DNA of 64,000 nucleotides from Dastarcus helophoroides (lineage: Eukaryota > Arthropoda > Insecta > Coleoptera > Bothrideridae). Below are positions 10,537 to 22,272 of the stretch, in pieces. Position 1 is the stretch's first letter, and every line of letters begins with the position of its first letter. The translations under genes were made by a program, and so were the position numbers. Below the pieces are notes generated by a model, which saw only the letters and a program-made list of their open reading frames with translations, was not told the origin of the DNA and did not search any database. The stretch covers positions 16,465,267 to 16,529,266 of the forward strand of contig CM053332.1 of the NCBI GenBank assembly GCA_028583605.1, read 5' to 3'.

Positions 10537-10933
10537 CTAATAGGGGCACAGACCAATAGGTTTCAACATTAATAAGATTGGCGGTTAGGAAACCAAAGAC
10601 TGGTTCTTATTAGATGTCGTCAGTTCGGTATATGATAACAAATGTTCCGACAAGTAAATACTAAAGAATCAACGCACGTCGAGCGTATGACTTAGTACTA
10701 CCGCCACTTATTGGTCCATACAGAAACTATGATCATCGCCAACAAGTGTCCTATGCAAGTAGAATACAACCTGAACTGGACGTCCATTGATTCTTTAGTA
10801 TTTACTTGTCGGAACATTTGTTAGCATTCGAGTTAGATATACCAAACTGACAAGATCTAACAAGATCGAAACCAGTCTTTGGTTTCCAACTTCGAATCTA
10901 ATAAATATTCAAACTTATTGGTCTGTGCATTAG
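10537..10933. mobile_element. Foldback (MITE-like) element in the BTB intron
   Basis: Long terminal inverted repeats. The left end CTAATAGGGGCACAGACCAA matches the reverse complement of the right end (CTAATGCACAGACCAATAAG). The pairing continues inward through AAACCAAAGACTGGTT and AACAAATGTTCCGACAAGTA then AATACTAAAGAATCAA, giving arms of at least 150 bp with a loop of roughly 100 bp. No coding capacity. The target-site duplication is not clear. Consistent with a non-autonomous DNA transposon or a foldback element. Confidence 0.8.
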
Positions 10934-11159
10934 AATACTCGTCTTCTGGGGACCTTCCTAGAGAGCAACCGCTTCCACTAGGTGTCAGTGTTTCAACTGT
11001 TGGTAGTTCAGCTACCCATGATTCACTATATACGTCTAGAGGGTTACATAGATTTACAATTCAGGTAGTCACAGAATTTAAGAGATATGATTCCAAATTT
11101 CGTGCTGACAGCCGTACTTTCGAAATGGAACGTTCAAATTTTAGGCCAAAGAATTAAGA

Positions 11160-11740
11160 ATTTTAGATTCGAACTTGGAATTTTACGAAAAAAACTCTAA
11201 ATTACAAGGAAAACTGAACATTTTTTGAAATTTTTTCACTCTAAGCGCGAAAGTTTTACAAAAGGAATCTCTGGAATACAATCAAAATTTCAAAATTCTC
11301 TCCCTAGAAGCCACCACTAAATAAGCTAAAATTTGTATAAAAAGATATCGGAAATTGGAAATTTTATAATTGCGAACAAAAACAGGGAGAATTTCCAGAA
11401 AAAATGTAAAAACTGAAATTTTGATAAAATGTTTTTGATTACATAATTATATGTTACGTACAAAGAAATAAAGCCGAGAAAAAACAAACACGTCAAGCAC
11501 AAACTCGAAACTTTTGTAAGAAAATTCAAAATTATCGCAAAAAGTTCAAATTTAAAAAAAATAAAAGTACAGCGTAGAGATAAACTTAAAACTTAAAATT
11601 TCCAACTATTCGTTTTTTCATTATCACATAAAATTTATAAAGAAATATATATTTTCTTGAATATAAATAAATACTACCGAGTTATGAAATATCCGAGAAA
11701 AAATAAATAATTATTAAAATAAAAATTAGCAGTGTAGCCC
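11160..11740. repeat. AT-rich degenerate satellite inside the first BTB intron
   Basis: Degenerate AT-rich words like those elsewhere; no splice-bounded open segment. The 67-codon minus frame at 11326-11529 is hydrophobic by composition and unsupported. Confidence 0.5.
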
Positions 11741-12186
11741 AGGCAACACTCAATACAAAGCAACGTTTGACTGGTTGTATAATGCTAACGACCGTGATGT
11801 ACAACAAGTTGCAGAATGTTTGACTGTTTTGTAAGTTGCATAAATATTTAGTTCAAAATAACGGTCAGTTTATTTTTTTGTGTTTTGGTAAATTCAAATA
11901 TGCTTTTTTCCTAATACAGTTAAAATTTAGTGAAAAAAACATTAACATTCTTCGAAACACCGAATTAGTACCATTACCACATACAAAACTAACGTAAACA
12001 AAATGTAACGGGTAAGTTAATTTTTAACTACAAGTGTACATATAACCTAAAAAAACGCAAATAATAGTGCTAAAGTAATTTTGTTTTTCATTTACTGTTT
12101 ACAAGTTTACACATCAATTACTTCTGAGAAATAATGGAAAAAACCAAGTCACAATCTGGGGGGACAACAATAACACTTTAACTTAC

Positions 12187-12378
12187 TTTAAATAATTCTT
12201 TAAAGTAGGGGCTACAAGCTGATAAAACCACCTTATGAGCTTGTAGTTTTTGCCCCTCGCACGCTATCGTCACATCAGTAAAATCTTCGTCGTCCCTTAA
12301 GGTCTCGAACTGAGACGTAAAATTCGCCTGGAAATTGTTCCATCTCAGACAGAACTGTTGATCTTCCACCATGGTCAT
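12187..12378 (-). CDS. BTB/POZ-domain transcription factor, first coding exon
   Basis: First coding exon of a BTB/POZ protein of the insect bric-a-brac/tramtrack class, nuclear factors that dimerise through the BTB fold and usually add a DNA-binding zinc finger or Psq domain from later exons. The 64 codons carry the hallmark QFCLRWNN near the start, then DVTIACEG, and [13 protein letters not shown], which are strands and helices of the N-terminal half of the BTB fold. Two in-frame ATGs (12378 and 12372) are both possible starts. The exon ends in AAA followed by GTAAGT (donor at 12186-12181), phase 0. A possible 5'UTR acceptor (pyrimidine tract, then TTTAG) sits near 12440. The BTB fold is completed exactly in frame by the next exon. 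I cannot name the orthologue: the motifs are shared by lola, broad, fruitless and many others. Confidence 0.9.
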
Positions 12379-12439
12379 AGAATTTTCACCGAAATTTCCA
12401 CTATTAAACACCTTTTTCACCGATTTTTAAGAAGGTAAA

Positions 12440-13421
12440 CTAAAGTAAATTGGAAGACCATCTCAGACATAAAAATAAACTATCTTTTAATTTTAATCAA
12501 TATATGTCTTGTTCTTTTGGCCAACCAAGAAAAAGAATTTTCCCTATGAGTGATTTTGAGAAGTTTTTCTTTCAAATTTTAAAGCGTTAAAAAACAAAAT
12601 TACAGTTTACGTCTAGCGTCATTAAAGATATTTTTCACTCTTAAACAACGATTATGTTTATAATAAATATAATTATCGACGGAGAATATGATAATTTGAT
12701 TACAGTCGATTCTCAGTGGTACCAAATTACGTACATTATTTTACACTCGAATTAACGTGTTATAAGATAAGAAAATGAAATTCGTTTGTGGTAAATATTG
12801 GAAATTTTTAAAAAAGTTATGTAATCTATTGTTAAATTGGCCAACCTGCTATTTAATTGTTTTGTACCCCTGGTGTCGATTCTATGAGTCACATGATCGG
12901 TCTGGCTGCTGGCTCCACCCCTACCTCAACTAGGTGCGTATGTCGCTTGAGATTTTGAAGTTATCAAGTTTAAATTAACATTCTAAAAATTAACAGTTTC
13001 TCCTTGTCTGGTTTTGTTGTCGAATACAAATTTAATCAAAACGGTATAATTTTGACTGTCGTCACCATCGTTTAGTGTTTTATTTATCGGTTGTCGAGGT
13101 TAGAAAGTGTCGGTAAAATTTGAGTGCGGACATACGTTCGAGCGCGTGCGACCGAACGTCAACGTGCGAATGAAACGGAGTGTAATTCTATCCTACTTTT
13201 GTGGAATTCAATGACTGTTGACAGCTGATATGCCAAAATTTGTGCTAAAATACTCTTCTTCGCGATGTGATGGACTAATTGATAAATAAATGTTTTGTTG
13301 TAAACTTATATTTTTATCTGTAGTGCGAACGGTAATCTAGATAGTGTAGTAGTTTCGGTGAAGTGTTTTTTTTTTGGTTAGTTTCCTTGTTAAAACCGTC
13401 TTGGATTAGGCGAAATATGAA
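12440..13421. promoter_or_regulatory. Divergent intergenic region, probable bidirectional promoter and 5'UTRs
   Basis: The spacer between the BTB gene (minus) and milton (plus). It is free of the satellite repeats that fill neighbouring introns. The stretch 13080-13200 is notably CpG-rich (several CG within GTTCGAGCGCGTGCGACCG) compared with the rest of the window, as expected for a conserved promoter. I see no convincing TATA box in either direction. Transcription starts cannot be placed from sequence alone. Confidence 0.4.
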
Positions 13422-13431
13422 ATGTCAAAAC
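13422..13431 (+). CDS. milt: milton/TRAK candidate first coding exon (ATG plus 10 nt)
   Basis: The ATG at 13422 opens M-S-K plus one base and is followed at once by a near-perfect donor, GTAAGTAT (GT at 13432-13433). The single leftover C joins the GT that opens the exon at 18885 to make CGT, so the join reads MSKRSVNSVV and stays open through that exon. The -3 base is G, a fair start context. A second ATG five bases upstream (13417) opens a 7-codon frame that overlaps this start and stops in the next exon; it would act as a short upstream ORF. The 5'UTR presumably runs back into the CpG-richer stretch near 13080-13200. Assignment to milton depends on the phase match and gene order, since these three codons carry no family signal. 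Confidence 0.45.
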
Positions 13432-14279
13432 GTAAGTATGGGGCTAAATCATGTAAATTGCTTTTTGCGGATTATTTGTGTAAAGTGTCCTTATTTTTTG
13501 CAACTGGAAGTGAAAGAATTTCGTCGCGGTATAGGAGGAAGTTCCGTTGGGTGACTCAGTCTTTCATTGTCGTCTCAATTAAGCCTGACATTGATGCAGT
13601 AAATTCTATTTTTATTTTCTTCTTTAATGAATTTTACAGTTTTAACGTTACATTCTCCTTTCATCTTTAGCAGACTGAGATAATCAATTCTTAATAATGC
13701 TTGGCATCTGTAAATTCTTATCTTAGGTGCTATTATATGGAATGTTAGGTGTGTTTAGCAATAGATTTTAAGGCCAAACAAATAAATAATACAAAAAAAA
13801 TTTGAAATATGTAATGTGTCGAGCTAAATGTATAGAGAAAAGTAAGGTTCATTCGCTCTAACAGTGCAGTTACGTCACTGAAAAGAAAAAATTATCAGCC
13901 GCGACGTTGCCAATTTTGAAAGACAAAAACATGCTAATTAGCTGTCGAAATTTTTTGTGTTTACTGCAGAAGGGAGTAATGAAATTTAAGCATTCAAAAG
14001 ATGCTGTGCCATAGATTTGTTTAGAAAAGAATTGTGTGTAAGTTGCTGTTAAGGCAGATAAAGTTTAGTATATCCATAGCAAATTTCTATGTCCCAGAAT
14101 AGTGAATTGAAGAGTTTTCGTTTTTATTTATGGCTTTAGGAGAAAAATTCATTCTTCTGCTTCTTAGGTTAGGACGTACGTCCTGTTTTTTTGTAGCGCT
14201 TCTGTTATTCTTGTTCCTGTGGCTGTAGCTGTAGCAATGTGGAAAAATTCATTCTTTATAAAAAATCCTGCTGAATCTC
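13432..14279 (+). other. milton intron 1, unique part
   Basis: Ordinary AT-rich intronic sequence after the donor at 13432. Two overlapping frames that cross the splice site (13363-13554 and 13422-13670) end in intron sequence and are unlikely to be translated as such. Nothing else seen. Confidence 0.5.
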
Positions 14280-17200
14280 AAATCACTGCAATTTACTTTT
14301 TTAAATTTTTTCCAAGGGAGTCGAAATTTTCAAAAATGTTAAAGTTTTTTAACAATAATCGACATTTACAAAAATGGTCGAAATATTTAAAAGTCGAATT
14401 CTCAAAAAAAGTTTCTTACGAAAATATTTCATAAAAAATCAAAATTTTCGAAATGTTGAAAAAAATCGAAATTCTTAGTCAGAATTTTGATAAAAATTTG
14501 AAAACTTGAGAAGGTCGACGTTTTCTAAAAAGTCGAAATTTTCAGAAAGGTCCAAATTTTCAAAAAAAGTCCAAATTCGCAAAGTCCGAAGATTTCAAAA
14601 AAGTCGAAAATATCTAAATTTTTTAAAATGTCGAAATCTGCAGAACAAAAAAAAGGAAAATGTCTAGAGAAGTCGAAATTTGAAAATTTTGGGTAATTTC
14701 GACTTTTTCGAAATCCTCGGACTTTGAGAGATCGGATTTTTTGAAAATTTCCACTTTTTTGAAGTTTTAACCTTTTTTTTGGATTTTTTGTAAAGGTCGA
14801 AATTGTAAAGTAAATTTTTTCCATCAAGTCGAAATTTTCAAATATAGTTTTTGAGAAAAAGCAAAAATCTAAGGAAAATTCAAAAGAAAAACCGAGTTTT
14901 TCCGAAAAAATCGAATTTTTTCAAAAATAATCGAATTTTCCATAAAACGTCAAGATTTTTTAAAAAATTGGGAAATTATAAAATTATAAAAATGGTCGCA
15001 ATTTTCAAAAATTCTAAATTTAGTCGAAAATAAAGTCGAAATTTTAAAAAGTCAAAATTGTTAAAAGTCAAAATTCTGAAAAAGATTCAAAGGTATTGGG
15101 AAAAATTGAGAAAAATTAAAATTATAAAAAATGGTTACAATCCAGAAAAACTCCAAATTTTCAAAAAAAACTCGAAATTTTAAAAAATTCAAAATTTCCA
15201 GAGTTCCAAATTCGAAATTTTGGAAAAAACTTGGAAAATATAGGGTTTTATAAAAAAACTTGCAATTTTAAGAAATTAGAAATTTGGGTAAGTCAAATTA
15301 AAAAAAAAATTGAAATTGCGAGTCAAAATTTCAAAAAAGTCAAAATTGTCAAAGGTCAAAATTTTAAAAAAGGTTCAAAAGTTGAAATTTTGGGAAAAAT
15401 TAAAATTATAAAAAAGGTCGCAATCCTGAAAATTCCAAATTTTCAAAATAACTCGAAATTTTAAATAAGTCGAAATTTCCAGAGTCCCAAACTCGAAATC
15501 GGGGAAAAATTTAACATTATATAAAAAAGCACGCAATTTTCAAAAATTAGAAATTTGGGTAAGTACCAATTAAAAAAAAGTCGATATTTCAAAAAAGTCG
15601 AAATTTCAAAATAGTAGAAATTTTAAAAAAAAATCAAAATTGTCGAGTTAAAATTCTAAAAAAGGTTCAAAAGTTGAAATTTTGGAAAAATTGGGAAAAA
15701 TATAAAATTATAAAAAAAGGTCGCAATCCTAAAAATTCCAAATTTCCAAATAACTCAAAATTTTTGGAAAGTCAAAATTTCCAAGGAGTGTTAAAATAGA
15801 AATTTTGAAAAAAAATTGAGAAAAATGTAAAATTATAAAAAAGGTCGCAATCCGAAAAAAATCGAAATTTTCAGAAACTGGAAGTTTTAAAAAAAGTCAT
15901 AATTTCCAGAGTTCCAAACTCGAAATTTTGAAACAACCTTAAAAAAAATATAAAATTATATAAAAAAGCCCGAAATTTTCAAAAAAGTCGAAATTTCAAA
16001 AAAATCGAAATTTCAAAAAAGTCGAAATTTCAAAAAAGTCAAAATTGTCATAAGTCAAAATGCTAAAGAAGGTTCAAAAGTCGAAATTTTGGGAAAAATT
16101 GAGAAAAATGTAAAATTATGACAAAAGGTCGCATCCTCAAATTTCCAAATTTTTAGAAAAAGTTTGAAATTTTAAAAAAGTCAAAATTTCCAAAGAGTTC
16201 CAAACTCGAAATTTTGGAAAAAACTTGGAAGAATATAAAAAAGTTCAAAATTTTTAAAAATTAGAAATTTGAGCAAGTCAAGTTTTAAAAAAGGTCGAAA
16301 TTTCAAAAAAGTCAAAAGTCAAAATGGTAAAAAAGGTTCAAAAGTTGAAATTTTGGGAAAAATTGAGAAAAATTAAAGTTATAAAAAAGGTTGCAATTCT
16401 CAAAAATTCCAAATTTTCAAAAAAACTCGAAATTTTAAAATAGTCCACATTTTCAAAAAAATAGTTCTAAAATCCAAATTTCTGAAGAAATGTAGAAAAA
16501 TATAAAATTGTAAATAAAGGTCGCAATCCTGAAAATTCCTAATTCGAAAACTAAACTCGAAATTTTAAAAAAGTCAAGATTTCCAGAGTTCCAAACTCGA
16601 AATTTTGAAAAAACTTGAAAAAATAAAATTATATATAAAAACTTTCAGTTGTAAAAAATTAGAAATTTGGGTAAATCAAATTTTAAAAAAAGTCGAAATT
16701 GCGAAAGTCAAAATTTCGAAAGTCAAAATTGTCAAAAATCAAAATTTAAAAAAAAATTCAAAAGTTGAAATTTTGGGAAAAATTGGAGAAAATTAAAATT
16801 ATAAAAAAGTCGCAATCCTGAAAATTCCAAATTTTCAAAATAACTCGAAATTTTGGAAAAGTCAAATTTTCCAAAAGTTTCAAACTAGATATTTTGGAAA
16901 AAACTTGGAAAATATAAAACCTATATAAAAAAGCTCGCAATTTTTAAAAATTAAAAATTTGCGTTAAGTCAAATTTAAAAAAAGTCCAAATTTCAAAAAC
17001 GATGAAATTTCAAAATTGTCAAAAGTCAATATTATGAAAAAGTTACAAAAGTTGAAATTTTGGAAAAAATTGAGTAAAATTAAAATGATAAAAACAGTTC
17101 ACAATTTCCAGAAATTCCAAATTTTACAAAAAAACTCGAAATTTGAAAATAGTCCAAATTTCCAAAAAAATAGTTAAAAATGGAAATTTCTGAAGAAATG

Positions 17201-17900
17201 TAGAAAAATATAAAATTATAAAAAAAGATCGCAATCCTGAAAATTCCAAATTATCAAAAAAACTCGAAATTTGAAAATAGGCCATATTTCCAAAAAAAAA
17301 CTTAAAAAGTCGAAATTTCTGAAGAAATGTAGAAAAATATAAAATTAAAAAAAATGTCGCAATCCTGAAAATGTCTAATTTTCAAAATCTAACTCAAAAT
17401 TTAAAAAAAGTCAAAATTTCCAAATAGTTCCTAACTCGAAATTTTGGAAAAAGCTTGAAAAAATATAAAATTATATAAAAAAGCTCCCTCTTGTCAAAAC
17501 TTATAAATTTGAGTGAGTACCAATTTAAAAAGTTAAAATTTCAAGTAAAAATCTCAAAAAATCAAAATTGTCAACAGTCCAAATTCTAAAAAATGTTCAA
17601 AAGTTGAAATTTTGGGAAAAATTGAGAAAAATCAAAATTAAAAAAACAGATCGCAATTCCCAAATTTTCAAAAAAACTCGAAATTTTAAAATAGTTCAAA
17701 TTTAAAAAAAAGTTGAAATTTCGGAAAAAATTTAGAAAAATATACAATTATAAAAAAGGTCGGAACTTTTAAAAATAAGAAATTTAAATGAGTGAAACTT
17801 TTCCAAAAAATCTAAATTAAAAAAAAAAAAATTTGAAACTTGAATGATTAAAAAATGATCGAAATTAGCAAAAAAAGGGAAAAAGGTCAACATTTTTTGA
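14280..17900 (+). repeat. AT-rich degenerate satellite, A-rich strand (3.6 kb)
   Basis: Uninterrupted satellite built on GTCGAAATTTTCAAAAAA-type units, with a looser higher-order pattern (ATTATAAAAAAGGTCGCAAT then CCTGAAAATTCCAAATTTTC) recurring every few hundred bases. The Lys/Phe-rich frames (14851-15033, 15231-15464, 16605-16796 and others) follow from the repeat and are not genes. Confidence 0.85.
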
Positions 17901-18010
17901 ACAAAACATCTTTCTTTAATCTACATGAACTCTTTAACACTGTGCAAGCTGATTAAGTTAAATTTATTACGTTTAGCCAAATAGATATTAATTTCTGAAT
18001 CATTTAAAGC

Positions 18011-18087
18011 CTTCCGGTGCAGCGTGTCCCCCCTAAAACGATTCCCTCAGCCACGGGGATACGCTTACCACACTTTGGGAAACACTG
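18011..18087 (-). mobile_element. hAT-like terminal fragment
   Basis: Read on the minus strand, the piece begins CAGTGTTTCCCAAAGTGTGG, resembling the CAGTG(T/G)TTC-C-CAA start typical of hAT-superfamily termini. It is followed by GC-rich sequence unlike the surroundings. No partner terminus or transposase was found, so this is a relic at best. Confidence 0.4.
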
Positions 18088-18150
18088 ACGTGAGATACAC
18101 GAACGGTTAGTCGCTTTAAGCTTTTCGGGTGATCTTAAACAAAGTCAGAG

Positions 18151-18330
18151 TTTTTCTTCGTAGTTTATGATAGTAGTTCAGATGTATTTTTCTTCGTAGT
18201 TTATGATAGTAGTTTACATGTATTTTTCTTCGTAGTTTATGATAGTAGTTCAAATGTATTTTTCTTCGTAATTTATGATCGTACTTCAAATGTATTTTTC
18301 TTCGTAGTTTATGATCGTAGTCCAAATGTA
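18151..18330 (+). repeat. 36-bp minisatellite, 5 copies
   Basis: Five consecutive 36-bp units starting TTTTTCTTCGTAGTTTATGA, exactly 180 bp, with a few substitutions between units (GATAGTAG versus GATCGTAG). Because the period is a multiple of three, the minus strand shows a 12-residue protein repeat with YHKLRRKIHLN, which I regard as incidental. Confidence 0.9.
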
Positions 18331-18884
18331 ATAAGTTGTCAATCATTGACGGGCATACATTAAAAACATGACATTTTCACATAGCCAACTTATGACTTCT
18401 TCAATTGAATAATCGATAGATGTTATTCAATAAGATTGAGAAAGCTGATTGCCATCATTAGGAAATATCGCAACGGAACATTAAATTCCAAAACATTTAC
18501 AAAAATTTGTATTCCACCGGTCCAAGTATACCACCTGTGGTACAAGACAGCGGATTACGTAATAGATTAACGATCTAAAACTGATACAGCTTTGAATCAA
18601 TTTTTTTTTTAAGTTCAGTTATCAGAATAAAACAATCGATTGATGAAATCCACGTTTTAACAATCGAAATACTTCTGCATTGCAACCAATGTAGAAATAT
18701 TTTAATTGTACGTGCAGTTTTCTTTGGTTTATAATTCAAAAAGCCACCGATCGCAGACAATGAGTTGAGAAAGCATTGAACATCGTTCAAGAATTTTATC
18801 TTGATACATTGTTCGCCGCTAGGGAATTTATTATTTCCTTGTCACCTTAGAAAATGAATCCAGTTTTGTTTTTTCTTCCTTCAG

Positions 18885-18996
18885 GTTCAGTGAATAGTGT
18901 GGTGATCCAAGCTGGCAGCCCCAGAAGGAACGAGTGGCGCCGAGCGCGCACTCCCGATTCCTGCCTCTACCAAGATAAATCAGGGGACTATAACTG
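18885..18996 (+). CDS. milt: milton/TRAK candidate second coding exon
   Basis: A 112-nt segment with acceptor TTTTCTTCCTTCAG (AG at 18883-18884) and donor GTACGT from 18997. It is clearly more GC-rich than the surrounding DNA. Only one frame is open from end to end: it needs one base from the previous exon, reads SVNSVVIQAGSPRRNEWRRA and then RTPDSCLYQDKSGDYN, and leaves two bases (TG). The piece is basic and hydrophilic, and I do not recognise a domain. It fits the exon ending at 13431 in phase. Joined to the 62887 acceptor it would create a stop (TG+A); joined to the second AG at 62895-62896 it stays open through C-GESLPEVE. It could therefore be an alternative N-terminus, or an unseen exon may lie between. 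Confidence 0.6.
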
Positions 18997-20270
18997 GTAC
19001 GTTGTATTACTTTTTTTTAATACCTAATTTAATGGTACTGACAAATTTGCAAAAACTTCGAATTCTGACAAAGTTGATGGTTAACTAAAATGCTATATGT
19101 TACAGAACGTGTTAATACAATGGTCACGTAAAAAATATACGAATCTTGTCCCCTGATACCAAGACAGATTAAAGAACTCTCTCTCTCTCTCTCAACACAA
19201 TGGTCACGTAAAAAATATACCCTGAAACGAAGAAAGATTAAAGAACTCTCTCACTCTCTCTCTCCCTCTGAAGATGATAGCTTGTCTAGAGCAACTGTTA
19301 TTGTGTTTTTTAATCTTTCTTGGTTCAAGGGACAAGATTTGTATGTCAATTTTTGAAGACAACCAAGGATCAGTTCGTTCCACAAAAAAAATAGGACTAA
19401 GCTCAGGTGGCATGGTGGTCGATATTTCAGTTACTATTTTTAATACAATGTCGCATTAATAAGGGTGTTGTAAGAGACGAATCGATTTTATTATTTAGTA
19501 GGCCGCCGGTTCATGCTGAAGTTAAGTCGACTGGTAGCTATCGCTTTAACGATTCGGGTTATTATAAAATGAGTTTTAAACGCTGCGTTGTAAAGTATTA
19601 ATTAACACATCCTTTCTATTTAATGTGACTTATTAAACTAATATCAGCTAATTTGTATCAATCACCAGTAAGTGTACATTACGGTTATTCTTCCGATCGA
19701 AGTTGACTAAAAATAGTTCAAGGATATCTGTGTGATTACTTCTATCAACGTATTCTATGAAAACTGTGCCACTGGTGCCCCTCTTATAAACATGTGGTGC
19801 AAAAAATTTTCTCGTTTTTCCGGCGACTAATTGGTGGGTTTATTTCGCTTAATGATAAAATTTACGTCTGGCTACACATGATTCACACTTTAAAATACTT
19901 CGCACGCCTTTTAAACATAAGTAGAAAGAAGGATCTAGCGTCGTTATTCTATTAATATCCTCGAAATGCCGGTGTTCCGTTTTTTTTTTCTTTTAGTCGT
20001 CTGCACACGATCGAATTGTAATTTTGTGCAACTTGAGGAAAGGTGAACACACTTTTCTCTTTGCAGAGGTGTATTTTGGGATCAAATGAGATTTTTCTTT
20101 AATTAGCCTCTAAATGCGGAACTTTTCTAATGAGCTGTAAATGATTTACTACTTTTTTTAAAAATATGAGAATTTCTTAAGTTGTTACGTCACGAACAAA
20201 CAATACAAATCAAGTCATCTCAACCTAATTTCAGCCTGATTGAGCGAAACTTGCAAATGTGAACTTGGAA
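18997..20270 (+). other. milton intron 2, first part
   Basis: Intronic sequence of ordinary complexity with hairpin-repeat copy G (19140-19388) and (CT)n runs. The short plus frames at 19274-19601 overlap the repeat and show no family motif. Confidence 0.4.
19140..19388. repeat. Hairpin-bearing dispersed repeat, copy G, with (CT)n expansions
   Basis: A minus-oriented arm fragment, a (CT)n run, a duplicated flank (ACAATGGTCACGTAAAAAAT occurs at about 19119 and 19198), a second arm fragment, another (CT)n run, then a plus-oriented arm with a deleted hairpin (GATAGCTTGTCTAGAGC) ending GTTCGTTCCAC followed by A8. Complex nested or replication-slippage history. Confidence 0.7.
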
Positions 20271-20500
20271 ATCAAGAAAAATAGCCGGAAAAAAATTTTG
20301 AAAGTCAGAATATTCAAAAGGTCAAAATTCTAAAAAAATCGAGTTCTTCAACAAAGTTAAAATTTTCAAAATAAAGCGGAAAAAATTTTGAAATGTCAGT
20401 TTCAAAACAGTCGAGATTTAAAAAAGAAGAAATCGAAATAATCGATTAGAGCAAAATTTTCAGGAAAATTAAATTACGTGAAAAGGTTGGAATTTTCAAA
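20271..20500 (+). repeat. Short AT-rich satellite block
   Basis: A-rich words like the larger blocks (GTCAGAATATTCAAAAGGTC and similar). No coding signal. Confidence 0.5.
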
Positions 20501-20511
20501 GTTAAGTTGAG

Positions 20512-20620
20512 AGCAGATGTCAGTTTGGTGAAGCGCAGATGTCAGTCTGATGAAGCAGCAGATGTCATCAGTCTGGTGTAGCAGCAGTTATCAGTCTAGT
20601 GAGGCAGTTAGGGACTAGAA
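20512..20620 (+). repeat. Short imperfect tandem repeat (CAGATGTCAGTCTGGTGAAG type)
   Basis: Four to five imperfect copies of GCAGATGTCAGTCTGATGAA, about 25-30 bp each, with length differences between units. Not coding in any frame that I can support. Confidence 0.65.
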
Positions 20621-21637
20621 GCAGCGGATGCCATTATAGGGCTGCCATTATATGTGTCTCCCTCTAATCCTAATATTGTCAAAGCTTTGTCGAGACGACG
20701 ACCTATGTTGCCAACAATTATAAATCTCGGTTCGAATAGCATTCAGGTGAAAATTTATTAAAATTGGTCGTGTTTTCGCAACATTGGCTTGCATTTATTG
20801 TAGAAAATTTATAGCTGTTCCGATTTGTTAATTACGTTGATTAAAACAACTTTTACTTGGTTCCGCCACTTGCTGCGTTACTTATCGTCTTAGTTTAGTA
20901 CCATAACTTGTTGCGGGTTTTTAAATTTTGAGGAACAGCGTGTACCTCAACGTGTTCAACGTCCATACATTAACATACGATAGAAGTATGTCGTGCAGAG
21001 TGGAAAAATTGTGTTCGTTAATGAAGTGTTCAGTGTCATACGCTGATTTTAACAATGTGACGTACTTGCCGTATAATTGTGTTGCGTTACGTCAATCTCG
21101 TTAATGTGGCTGAGTTTAAATTGAACAGCTGTGGAATCCCTTTTTTTTCTACATACGAGTACGTGTTTTGGGGCGTTGTACTTACACTAAGCTCCCATCT
21201 TTTTTCCCAGGGCTTTTATATGCCGCATCACGCAAGTTTAAACAATTGGATATTCCATATTCGTATCTAAATAATAATATCAACATTTGCTTATCTTTTA
21301 CCTAAAATAATCCTTATCTTTATATCATCAGTTGGCATTATAAAACGGGAAATGAGGCCTACAAGCTGAAAGGCACGTAGGATTTATATCTGTACTTCTC
21401 TAAAAAATTCAAAATTAGTTATAGGTCCTGCATGTTAACCTAGTTGCTTTTCCAAGTCATTTTGTGATCGAACAACGTACGCGAATAATCAGCACGAATT
21501 TCTGTATTAGTAGTTTTTCGTAAGCCTGAAGTCTGATTGACTCGAAAATTTGGAAAAATAAGATAACGAGATTGATTCAGGATTTTATTAAAATTACGAC
21601 TTTAGTCCCGTTTCGATTTTTTTCTCATTTCTACTAT
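20621..21637. other. Unique intronic sequence, nothing recognised
   Basis: Ordinary-complexity DNA. The 63-codon plus frame at 21079-21270 has no motif, no splice support and no start context of note. Confidence 0.4.
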
Positions 21638-21898
21638 ATATGAGCGATTTTAGAGGGGACAAATTGGGGTTTCGCGTGACCATCACGCTAATTTGCGTTA
21701 TCAACATGCTGTAATGTTAACAGCATTAATTAGCTATTAAATATCATGAAGTTGTGATAAAAATGGAAAAAATATGTATATGGAAAAGAAACTTGCATTA
21801 CTGAATCAGTTTATAGGTAAACATTAAGTCAAACTAACCTAACCTTTAATCCCAATTAATTTCCATCTAAACAAGGTAAACAAGGTACATCATTATTA
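21638..21898 (+). repeat. Dispersed repeat R, copy 1 (left flank of the LTR element)
   Basis: About 255 bp from TATATGAGCGATTTTAGAGG to CTAAACAAGGTAAACAAGGT. A second copy in the same orientation lies at 27932-28190, a 5'-truncated copy at 56828-57000, and an inverted fragment at 56128-56197. It contains GAAGTTGTGATAAAAATGGA and GTCAAACTAACCTAACCT as landmarks. Non-coding, possibly a non-autonomous element. Confidence 0.8.
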
Positions 21899-21899
21899 T

Positions 21900-22272
21900 T
21901 ATTACGGGCTTATCGGTTCGAATTGATTACACTTATCGAATAAGACCCACTTTATTACTGAACTCAACTTGGATCACCACAATTGACAATTAACTCACTT
22001 ATTATTGACTTCTACTAACTCGCTAATTACAGTGACTCTAACTGACTCACTCGAGGAAAGCTGACCGCCTTTTTATAGTTTTGGTCCCCGGCTTCGAGAA
22101 CTTTTCGGCAGATAAGGCTTATCGTTTGCCGACATTTCTGGAACGCTTATCTGCCATTTGTTTCGTTATCGCGGCCGCTTTCCCCTTATCAGATCCTTCT
22201 AGAAACTTTTTTATTTACTAAATTGTACAATTCTATTCTAAATTCTATTCCATCTATGTACATTGCGTTACA
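21900..22272 (-). repeat. 3' LTR of the gypsy-type element
   Basis: Aligns to the 5' LTR along its whole length, with a 10-bp insertion (CTAAATTCTA-type duplication) near 22240 and a terminal TG to TA change at its outer end (21900-21901). The polypurine tract adjoins it on the inner side. Confidence 0.93.
21951..21956 (-). terminator. Polyadenylation signal of the 3' LTR
   Basis: AATAAA in element sense, about 120 bases downstream of the LTR TATA box (22070-22077). The same signal is at 27520-27525 in the 5' LTR. Confidence 0.55.

Noticed and set aside
9914..12378. Naming the BTB gene (lola, broad, fruitless, batman and others)
   Set aside because: The BTB domain alone does not separate these paralogues, and the DNA-binding exons are outside the window or unseen.
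18116..18346. Minus frame with YHKLRRKIH repeats
   Set aside because: By-product of a 36-bp minisatellite whose length is divisible by three.
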